DNA from: Lachnospiraceae bacterium
GTDB lineage: Bacteria > Bacillota > Clostridia > Lachnospirales > Lachnospiraceae
NCBI GenBank assembly: GCA_900751785.1
Contig: CAADSM010000117.1
Location: 1 to 29,394 of the forward strand
Direction of reading: 5' to 3'
Length of the DNA stretch: 29,394 bases
Shown here: in pieces, positions 23,349 to 29,394 of the stretch
Layout of the letters: every line of letters starts with the position of its first letter
Numbering within the stretch: the first letter of the stretch is position 1
Made by a program: the position numbers and the translations under genes
Notes under the pieces: model-generated
Seen by the model: the letters and a program-made list of their open reading frames with translations, nothing else
Databases searched by the model: none
Told to the model about the DNA's origin: nothing

Positions 23349-26300
23349 TTACTTCTCTTCTTCTTTCTTCCTGATCACAGCTACTGCCGCTGCTGCTGCA
23401 ACTGCCGCTGCCGCTGCAAACGGGAATACCGTTGCTGTATCTCCGGTCTTTACTGCCTTTGATCCAGATGTATTGGAAGAACCGCTGCTTGATGATCCGC
23501 TTGTCTGACCACCATTTCCTGTGTTTCCACTCTGCTGGTCATTGCCGCCTGCCTGTGTTCCATCGCTGGATGCAGTCAGCTGTGCCAGCGCATCCTCAAG
23601 TGCCTCCACAGAGCTGTTTACGTCGTCCTCAGTTGCATTCTCATCTGCGAACACTTCCTTCGCCGCTGCAAGAGCCGTGCGCATTACCGCGAAGCTCTGT
23701 GCCTCGTAGTCAGCCTCATTCAAAGCTTCAGCCTGCGCAATGAGATCTTCAAGGAGTCCCTTATCCGGGATAAATCTCAGATCTGCCATAGCGTTCAACA
23801 GGTTTATCCATGCACTGTTTACCTCATCCTGAGATGCCAGCTCATCCTCGTAAACCTCCTGAGCTGTCGCAAGAGCTGATGTAAATGCATCTTTTCCAGT
23901 CTCAAGATACTGATCCAGTCTGCTGTTAATATCTTCAGCCGCAGCGATCACTGCTGCAAGATCTTTCTTATCTGCAGACTTGAACTCCATGTACTGCATT
24001 GCCTTGATCAGATTCTGCCATGCGCTGTCCACATCGCTCTGCGTCACTGATGTATCTCCTGCCTGTACTTTTGCAAGAACATCTTCTGCAGTCTTAAGCG
24101 CATTCTCAAAGTTGGTCTTCACAGCATCAATAACGCCGTCCGTGTTCACATCTGCCGCAAGCTCGATCGCATACTCGAGGACTGCTGTAGAAATCTCTTC
24201 GCCCGGTTCCGGATCCGGCTCTTCGTTCTTCGTGAACTGAGCGGTCAGCGCCGTATTCTCTGTTACTGCAAATGTATATTCCGCATTATCGGAAACTTTT
24301 GTTCCTGTCACAGCGTCATACCATCCTGCAAAGGTATATCCCTTGTCGGCCTCAGCAGTTACAGTGATCTCTGTATTCTCAGCGATTCCTTTCGCTCCGC
24401 CTGATACCGTTCCGCCCTCCTGAGCCTCAACGTATACATTGTAGCTCTGTGCCGGAGCATTTGCGATATCAAACTCAGATACAGCTACCCAGCCGTCGTC
24501 AGATTCTTTCGCCACAAACCATACATACTGAACTTCCTGCTCGTCAAAGTAGAATGTCTTTGTTGTTGCGTCGTCAGCGAACTCTGCATCCTCAGCGACC
24601 TTGTTCCAATCATCGCCTTCATTTGCCTTGACATACAGATCTGCTTTTGTAACCTGTCCACTGTTCGTTCCGCTTCTCGGTGTGAACTTGAACTGGTTGA
24701 TCGTGTACTTCTGTCCGAGGTCGATCACACCGCCGATCTCATCAAATGTTCCCTGCGGTTTCAGCTTGTCTGAAGCGCCCTGCCAGTTAGAGTGCCAGAT
24801 CGTGCCGGAGTTTCCGTCGAACGCGTACTCAAAGAGTCCTTCTGTGGAGCTATATACGGTTTCACTGTCAACCTCTACCTTTGACCAAGCCGATTTGTTG
24901 TAATCAACAGCTGCACCCTGCTTTACAGTTACATTGTCGATCACTGCCTCGATCGCATTAGTCTCTGATCCGATCCTCTGAATCGGGAGCAGGAACGTTG
25001 CTCTTGTGATGCCTTCTACTCTGACCTCGCCGTCTGTCTGACGGTTGCGGTATACACCTGACGCCTCATAGGTCGTACCGTTTACGGTAAGTGTAGTAGA
25101 GGTTCCGTTCGTGGAGATGGACAGATGCACTGTCTCTCCTACCGGAAGCTTGTAATCGAAGTAGTAGTCATAAAGCTCTCTCCTGAATCCAAGCCTTCCA
25201 TCGTCCATGATACGGATATCATGAACATAATCGCCATTGCTTCCTTCGTTGTCCGCCTCAAACAGGATGTCTCCTGCCTGCGCCGGTGTATCAAGTGTGA
25301 TATCAAACTCAAGCGTGTTGCCTGTAGCAAGCTTATCGATCGGTGTTGACACATAGCTCTCACCGCCGTTCAGCTTCAGGCTGCCGTCTGCGATCTCTGC
25401 ATTGACCGGCTCTGCCAGATCTCTGCCGTTCGCAGAAGAATCTGTTGTATCGTCAAACTCATAGGACATATACTCGCCGTTCTCGTCTGCAGACGCCTCA
25501 TGGTACGGATTGCTGTTCGCTGCATCGCCCAGTTCATCAACTGTCGCTTCCATCTCCGCCCATGTCTGATCCTGAGCCTCGCCCCAGTTCTTGCTTGCCA
25601 TCGTCGGAACCGCGTCTGCAAAACGGTCATAGATATCGACCTCTGAGATTCCGTTTGCTTTTGTATCAACGCTGTCGTTCCAGATCGCATAGGTACTTCC
25701 GAGCATCTGCTCAGAACCTGCCGGGATCACTGTTCCGTCGAAGTTATTCGGCGTCCAGTTATTATACAGATTCTGTGTATTCAGATAATCAAAGTAATAA
25801 CCTGCTGCCGGCACCATGTAAAGCTGTCCGTCGATCGTGTTGATCAGCTCAAAGCCTTCGTTGTACATATTTGTCGGATTAGCCCATCCGGTGTTCCAAA
25901 CGTTCATCTGAACGCCTTCGCTGCGGACATCAGCCTCACCCGGCATAGAAGAAAGGCTTCCCCACAGGCGGACAGTATAACCCTTGCTCTGAACATACTC
26001 GATCAGATCGTCAGAGAACATTCTGAAGCGGTTTTTCTCTCCGTAATACTCATCAGTTCCGATATGTACCGTCATGCTCTGGTCAAACATATCCTCTGTC
26101 AGGTATTCATCCCAGATACTCTCAACAAATGCAAGACTTTCATCATATTTTTCAGGTGAAAGGTCAAACTGCTCACCGGCTCTGTTCGCTGCGCCGGATA
26201 CAATGTTCTGAAGCATAAGGTCAGGGCGAACCTTTGTAAACGCTCCGGAATGTCCCGGTGTATCGAACTCAGGTGTAATGTTCACACCCATGCTGCGGCA

Positions 26301-28304
26301 GCTGAGGATAAAGTCGCGGAATTCCGCTTTTGTATAATACAGATCCTCATTTGTCAGGTCTGCCTGATTGAGACCGTCATTGCCACCCTCTAATACGTCT
26401 GATTCCAGACGGAAACCGGTATACGCCAGTTCTCTCGCCTCTTCAGCAGATGCATAATCCTCATAGAAGATGAGGTTATCATTCAGATGAAGATGGAATT
26501 CATTCATCTTATAGTAAGCCATCTCTTTCGCAATATCCTGCAGAGTCTCCATAGAAATCGGCTTACGTGCCACGTCGAGCATGAAACCGCGGACTTCATA
26601 TTTCGGATAATCCTTTGTAATACCATAAGGCATTGTCTCGTCGTTCAGCTCTGTGATCTGAAGGATGGAGCGTGTAGCCCAGTATGCACCTGTTGCATTC
26701 TCTGCGCTGACAGTCACATACTCGCCGATATCCATGATATATCCTTCTTCTCCGAGTCCGTTTGTCTCATCGCTGATGAAATAGATATCGCCTGCCTGAG
26801 GAGCGTCGCCAGTCTCTACTGTCATGGCTGTGCCCAGCTCTGCTTCATAATCCTCTGCAAGAGCCTCAGCCGCATCCATAAATTCGGAAGCGCCCTCAGA
26901 TACAAGGATCCTGCCGCCTACTGTGAAGCTGCCTTCCGCATCCTTGCCGTACCACTCAGCCAGCTCAGGGATCACCGTCGGTTTCGCATTTACGCCTTCG
27001 CTGTCATATTTGCCAGGAATCACTACTGTGTGCTCTGCACTTCCTTCTGCAGACTCTTCGCCTTTTGTGACCTTATAAATACCTTTTACGGTCTTCTCTG
27101 TAAGAGGCGTATAAATCGTGCCGTCCTTTCCTACGACTTCTTCATAATCCGCAAGAAATTCTACTGTAAATCCTTCCGGAACTTCCGGAAGAACGAGCGC
27201 CGTACCGTCTTCATTGATAGTCGGTGCACCGAGAAGATCTGCAACCTCTTCCGGAGTTGCATCCTCGCTGATCTGAGCCGGTTCCACTGCATAGCTCTCA
27301 AACTCTGCCACAGAAACGTTCGGCCAGTCATTGCTTCCGCCATTGTAGCCGTCTACAGTCAGGCGGATCTTCTTCGCCCATACAGGCGCATCCAGCGAGA
27401 TCACCTCATTCGTTGCAGTGATCGGCTCCGTCTTCGCATAGACTTCTGTAAACTCTGCGTCATCGCTCTCAGCTACTTCAATCTTATAGCTCTCGATGTT
27501 CAGTCTCTCCCAGATAATGCGGAAGAACTGGACTCTCTGTGATGCCGGAAGCGTAACCGTTAATGTACGTGCCACCCCGTCATTAGATGGATTCGTCGCC
27601 CAGCGGGTCGTCTGATCCCCGTCGATCGCCATTGAAGCTGCCTGTGTGTCTCCTTCGGTCGGCTCATAATCACTTGCTTCCGCCGTTCCTTCCAGATTGT
27701 AATTTTCTTCTGTCAGGAGCTCATCCGGAATCTCGTTCTCATAAACCTGGAATTCATACACAGATACTGACTGCCAGCTTCCCGGATTCAGATCATATCC
27801 GTCTACATACAGCCGTACATATCTTGCTTCTGCCGGCTCTGCAAGATGAATGTTTTCATCCAGGGCAGAGATCTGATCTGATCCCTCTTTCTCATAAACT
27901 GTTGTCCACTCCGATGCATCGCTGCCGCCTGTGTCAGATGTCTGGATCTCATAACTTGTGATGTTTGTCCTCTCCCATGCAATAACAAAAGACTGGAATG
28001 TCTTTGTCTCCCCGAGATCTACTGTCAGGATCTTCGGAGTCTGTGCAGAGCTTGTGTTTGTAGCCCATCTTGACTGAGGCTTCGGCGCATCTCTGTTGAC
28101 GATGCCGTCGATTGCTTTGTCGGCAGTATAGTCGCTTGTCTCTGAGTCGTTTGCCGTTGCAGTCGCTCCGATCGCCAGGTTCACCGGGTCTTCACCCGCC
28201 GCCTCTGCAGTCAATGGGGCAAACGGTGTCGCCATAGTGAATACCATTGCTGCCGAAAGGGCGCATGCGCTTACTCTCTTGAAGCATTTTCTTGTTTTTC
28301 TCAT
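23349..28304 (-). CDS. Cell-wall-anchored multidomain GH20 hexosaminidase / lacto-N-biosidase-like enzyme
   Basis: This secreted 1,651-aa enzyme probably removes GlcNAc-containing units from mucin or milk-type glycans. Domain order: signal peptide (1 to about 36, ending LTAEAA); two F5/8-type carbohydrate-binding domains (about 40-190 and 200-345, each with WATN and a VIAWER or IIWER strand); an Ig-like segment; GH20b (about 430-560); GH20 barrel (about 565-930) with the Asp751-Glu752 pair in HIGTDEYYG; a LamG-like domain (about 945-1130); a third F5/8 domain (about 1135-1285); an InlB-type repeat (about 1288-1350); three FIVAR repeats (about 1371-1576); a Gly/Ser linker; sorting signal VKTGDT, an Ala-rich membrane segment and KKEEEK. 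GTDEY rather than GGDE is reminiscent of lacto-N-biosidases. The ATG at 28304 was chosen for its GGGAGG and signal peptide; longer frames run into the RAT leader. Confidence 0.92.
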   Translation of the reverse strand: MRKTRKCFKRVSACALSAAMVFTMATPFAPLTAEAAGEDPVNLAIGATATANDSETSDYTADKAIDGIVNRDAPKPQSRWATNTSSAQTPKILTVDLGETKTFQSFVIAWERTNITSYEIQTSDTGGSDASEWTTVYEKEGSDQISALDENIHLAEPAEARYVRLYVDGYDLNPGSWQSVSVYEFQVYENEIPDELLTEENYNLEGTAEASDYEPTEGDTQAASMAIDGDQTTRWATNPSNDGVARTLTVTLPASQRVQFFRIIWERLNIESYKIEVAESDDAEFTEVYAKTEPITATNEVISLDAPVWAKKIRLTVDGYNGGSNDWPNVSVAEFESYAVEPAQISEDATPEEVADLLGAPTINEDGTALVLPEVPEGFTVEFLADYEEVVGKDGTIYTPLTEKTVKGIYKVTKGEESAEGSAEHTVVIPGKYDSEGVNAKPTVIPELAEWYGKDAEGSFTVGGRILVSEGASEFMDAAEALAEDYEAELGTAMTVETGDAPQAGDIYFISDETNGLGEEGYIMDIGEYVTVSAENATGAYWATRSILQITELNDETMPYGITKDYPKYEVRGFMLDVARKPISMETLQDIAKEMAYYKMNEFHLHLNDNLIFYEDYASAEEARELAYTGFRLESDVLEGGNDGLNQADLTNEDLYYTKAEFRDFILSCRSMGVNITPEFDTPGHSGAFTKVRPDLMLQNIVSGAANRAGEQFDLSPEKYDESLAFVESIWDEYLTEDMFDQSMTVHIGTDEYYGEKNRFRMFSDDLIEYVQSKGYTVRLWGSLSSMPGEADVRSEGVQMNVWNTGWANPTNMYNEGFELINTIDGQLYMVPAAGYYFDYLNTQNLYNNWTPNNFDGTVIPAGSEQMLGSTYAIWNDSVDTKANGISEVDIYDRFADAVPTMASKNWGEAQDQTWAEMEATVDELGDAANSNPYHEASADENGEYMSYEFDDTTDSSANGRDLAEPVNAEIADGSLKLNGGESYVSTPIDKLATGNTLEFDITLDTPAQAGDILFEADNEGSNGDYVHDIRIMDDGRLGFRRELYDYYFDYKLPVGETVHLSISTNGTSTTLTVNGTTYEASGVYRNRQTDGEVRVEGITRATFLLPIQRIGSETNAIEAVIDNVTVKQGAAVDYNKSAWSKVEVDSETVYSSTEGLFEYAFDGNSGTIWHSNWQGASDKLKPQGTFDEIGGVIDLGQKYTINQFKFTPRSGTNSGQVTKADLYVKANEGDDWNKVAEDAEFADDATTKTFYFDEQEVQYVWFVAKESDDGWVAVSEFDIANAPAQSYNVYVEAQEGGTVSGGAKGIAENTEITVTAEADKGYTFAGWYDAVTGTKVSDNAEYTFAVTENTALTAQFTKNEEPDPEPGEEISTAVLEYAIELAADVNTDGVIDAVKTNFENALKTAEDVLAKVQAGDTSVTQSDVDSAWQNLIKAMQYMEFKSADKKDLAAVIAAAEDINSRLDQYLETGKDAFTSALATAQEVYEDELASQDEVNSAWINLLNAMADLRFIPDKGLLEDLIAQAEALNEADYEAQSFAVMRTALAAAKEVFADENATEDDVNSSVEALEDALAQLTASSDGTQAGGNDQQSGNTGNGGQTSGSSSSGSSNTSGSKAVKTGDTATVFPFAAAAAVAAAAAVAVIRKKEEEK

Positions 28305-28349
28305 TCTCTTCCTCCCTATTCTAGATTTTGTACATTTCAGATTTATACC

Positions 28350-28428
28350 AAAAAAACCGGACTCAATAAGCAAGAAGATAATCTTAAAATTATAACTCTC
28401 CATCTCCTCAATTCTTTGATCCGGTTTT
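28350..28428 (-). terminator. Leader terminator of the GH20 gene, overlapping the RAT
   Basis: AAAACCGGA (minus strand, 28420-28428) pairs with TCCGGTTTT (28353-28361), followed by an uninterrupted T run (28350-28356). TCAA/TTGA extends the stem, and AGGAGAT/ATCTTCT forms an inner stem. The 5' arm is the end of the RAT sequence, so RAT folding and termination exclude each other. It lies about 45 nt before the start codon. Confidence 0.8.
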
Positions 28429-28450
28429 GCCCTTGTAAGGTAACAATCCT
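28423..28450 (-). promoter_or_regulatory. RAT antiterminator site (BglG/LicT type)
   Basis: The minus strand reads AGGATTGTTACC, then TTACAAG, then GGCAAAACC. The flanking GGATTGTTAC and GGCAAAACC blocks are the hallmark of ribonucleic antiterminators bound by BglG/LicT/SacT proteins, which are controlled by PTS phosphorylation. Its 3' end overlaps the terminator arm, as in known systems. The cognate antiterminator gene is not in this window. Confidence 0.85.
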
Positions 28451-28470
28451 CATATACAATTAACATCTTT

Positions 28471-28479
28471 ATTTTATCA
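28471..28479 (-). promoter_or_regulatory. Likely extended -10 promoter of the GH20 gene
   Basis: The minus strand reads TGATAAAAT, a TGn extended -10 with TAAAAT. The start would fall near 28464, placing the RAT about 15 nt into the transcript. No good -35 is visible, which would fit activator dependence. Confidence 0.45.
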
Positions 28480-28520
28480 TTTCAGTAAGATTTTTCCTAT
28501 GTTTTCTTTTTCTTAATTAC

Positions 28521-28570
28521 ATTTTCAGCATTTTCATTATTTATTATGGCTTATTTTCACATATTCTTCA
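28521..28570 (-). repeat. TGAAAAT direct repeats upstream of the GH20 promoter
   Basis: Three exact copies of TGAAAAT (minus strand; 28521-28527, 28530-28536, 28553-28559) and one degenerate copy near 28563-28570 are arranged as two pairs spaced 9-10 bp. They lie about 45-95 bp upstream of the proposed -10. This could be an activator site, or simply AT-rich repetition. Confidence 0.35.
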
Positions 28571-28600
28571 CATTTTTTGTATATATTTGCTAAAAGTTCA

Positions 28601-28636
28601 GGAGGGCGGCTGCTTCATCAGAAACAGCCGCCCTCC
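28601..28636. terminator. Strong hairpin after the second surface-protein gene
   Basis: GGAGGGCGGCTG (28601-28612) and its exact complement (28625-28636) form a 12-bp stem with a 12-nt loop. The T run (TTTTTT) is on the plus-strand side; on the minus strand TGAACTTTTAG follows. It most likely terminates the gene ending at 28669. Confidence 0.8.
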
Positions 28637-28668
28637 TTTTTTACACATAACTCAGTGTATGCAGTATT

Positions 28669-29394
28669 TTACTTTTCTTCCTTCTTCTTAAGGACAACCG
28701 CCGCTGCCGCTGCTGCAAAAGCTGCTGCTGCCGCAAACGGAAGTACATTTGCCGTATCGCCGGTCTTTACTGCCTTTGATCCGGAAGTATTTGAAGAAGA
28801 ACTGTTGTTGCTGCTGGATGATCCGCCTGTCTGGCTGCCGTTTCCGGTACCAGTCTGGCCGTCGTTTCCTGTGCCGGTCTGTCCGTTATCTCCGCCAGTG
28901 GAGACCGGAGTCAGTTTTGCAAGCGCATCCTCGAGTGCTGATACAGATGTATCTACTTCTTCCGGAGTTGCCTCCTCGTTTGCGAATACATCCTTTGCAG
29001 CTGCAAGAGCGCTGCGCACTGCCGCGAAGCTCTCTGCCTCGTAATCAGCCTCGCTGAGTCCCTCTGCCTGGCTGATCAGATCCTCAAGAAGATCCTTGCT
29101 CGGTCTCAGTCTCAGCTCTGCCATAGCGTTCATCAGAGCTCTCCACGCTGCATCCACATCATCCTGCATTGCATTTCCGTCTGCATAGACGTCTTTTGCT
29201 TCTGCAAGAGCAGTTGTAAACGCATCTTTTCCTGCATCCAGATAGGAATCAAGGCTGTTGTTTATCTCGTCAGCTAATGCAATTACTTTTTCAAGATCGG
29301 TCTTGTCGCCTTTCTTGAACTCCAGATACTGCATTGCCTTGATCAGATTGCTCCATGCTGTGTCCACATCGCTCTGTGTCACTGTGGTGTCGCC
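28669..29394 (-). CDS. C-terminal part of a second FIVAR/KTGD surface protein (5' end outside window)
   Basis: The open frame continues through the window edge, so the N-terminus and any enzymatic domain are missing and the function cannot be stated. The visible 241 residues contain FIVAR repeats (VTQSDVDTAWSNLIKAMQYL, then QDDVDAAWRALMNAMAELRL, then a third), a Gly/Asn/Ser linker, the sorting-type signal VKTGDT, an Ala-rich membrane segment (VLPFAAAAAFAAAAAAVVL) and a KKKEEK tail. It is closely similar, block by block, to the C-terminus of the GH20 protein 365 bp downstream. By context it is probably another wall-anchored glycosidase or binding protein. A methionine at 29382 is internal, not a start. 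Confidence 0.88.
   Translation of the reverse strand, partial: GDTTVTQSDVDTAWSNLIKAMQYLEFKKGDKTDLEKVIALADEINNSLDSYLDAGKDAFTTALAEAKDVYADGNAMQDDVDAAWRALMNAMAELRLRPSKDLLEDLISQAEGLSEADYEAESFAAVRSALAAAKDVFANEEATPEEVDTSVSALEDALAKLTPVSTGGDNGQTGTGNDGQTGTGNGSQTGGSSSSNNSSSSNTSGSKAVKTGDTANVLPFAAAAAFAAAAAAVVLKKKEEK

Noticed and set aside
23575..24200. Tandem repeats resembling a repeat array
   Set aside because: They are diverged protein-level FIVAR repeats in one reading frame, not a CRISPR or DNA satellite.
28305..28466. 54-residue N-terminal extension of the GH20 protein
   Set aside because: It runs through the RAT and terminator, while the ATG at 28304 has GGGAGG and begins a clean signal peptide.

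Overview
The window looks like the chromosome of an endospore-forming gut Firmicute, most likely a Lachnospiraceae member. Supporting this are a SpoIID/SpoIIQ pair, T-box control of an aminoacyl-tRNA synthetase, sigma-A promoters of the TTGACA-17-TATAAT type, strong Shine-Dalgarno (SD) sequences, moderate GC, and large cell-wall-anchored glycosidases with FIVAR repeats and a KTGD-type sorting signal. The species cannot be fixed from the sequence alone. No rRNA, tRNA, CRISPR array, transposase or phage gene was seen.

Left block (1-9,550, minus strand, read right to left). A sigma-A promoter near 9,500-9,528 feeds an isoleucine T-box leader (specifier ATC, terminator at 9,175-9,208). About 495 nt of structured leader follow, containing two possible small ORFs and a 140-nt inverted-repeat element. 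Then come ileS, glgP (glycogen phosphorylase), a membrane protein with a Pro/Glu-rich tail, spoIID and spoIIQ. A hairpin before spoIID buries that gene's SD and contains a sigma-E-like -10. This may insulate the sporulation gene from vegetative read-through.

Middle block (9,550-16,806). On the plus strand is a HelD-type UvrD-like helicase whose C-terminus carries what looks like the N-terminal beta-sandwich of GH31 glycosidases without the catalytic barrel, a very unusual fusion. Its leader holds a terminator-like attenuator. Next is a metal-homeostasis module: a P1B-type ATPase and a separate 72-aa HMA metallochaperone on the minus strand, diverging from an ArsR/SmtB regulator and an AraC-family regulator on the plus strand. 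Two copies of an AATTAAA-N7-TTAATT palindrome are its likely operators.

Right block (16,807-29,394, minus strand). It begins with a DacF-like D,D-carboxypeptidase. A sucrose module follows: GH32 hydrolase, EIIBCA permease and LacI-type regulator, with a perfect cre/LacI-type operator downstream of the scrA promoter. Next is a 1,651-aa wall-anchored GH20 hexosaminidase or lacto-N-biosidase-like enzyme with F5/8-type carbohydrate-binding domains. Its leader contains a clear RAT antiterminator site overlapping an intrinsic terminator, so a BglG/LicT-type PTS-linked antiterminator probably controls it. The window ends inside a second surface protein whose FIVAR/KTGD C-terminus is a close paralogue of the GH20 protein's tail.

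The strongest candidates for new biology are the HelD-GH31N fusion, RAT control of a wall-anchored host-glycan enzyme, and the SD-sequestering hairpin with an embedded sporulation promoter element at spoIID.
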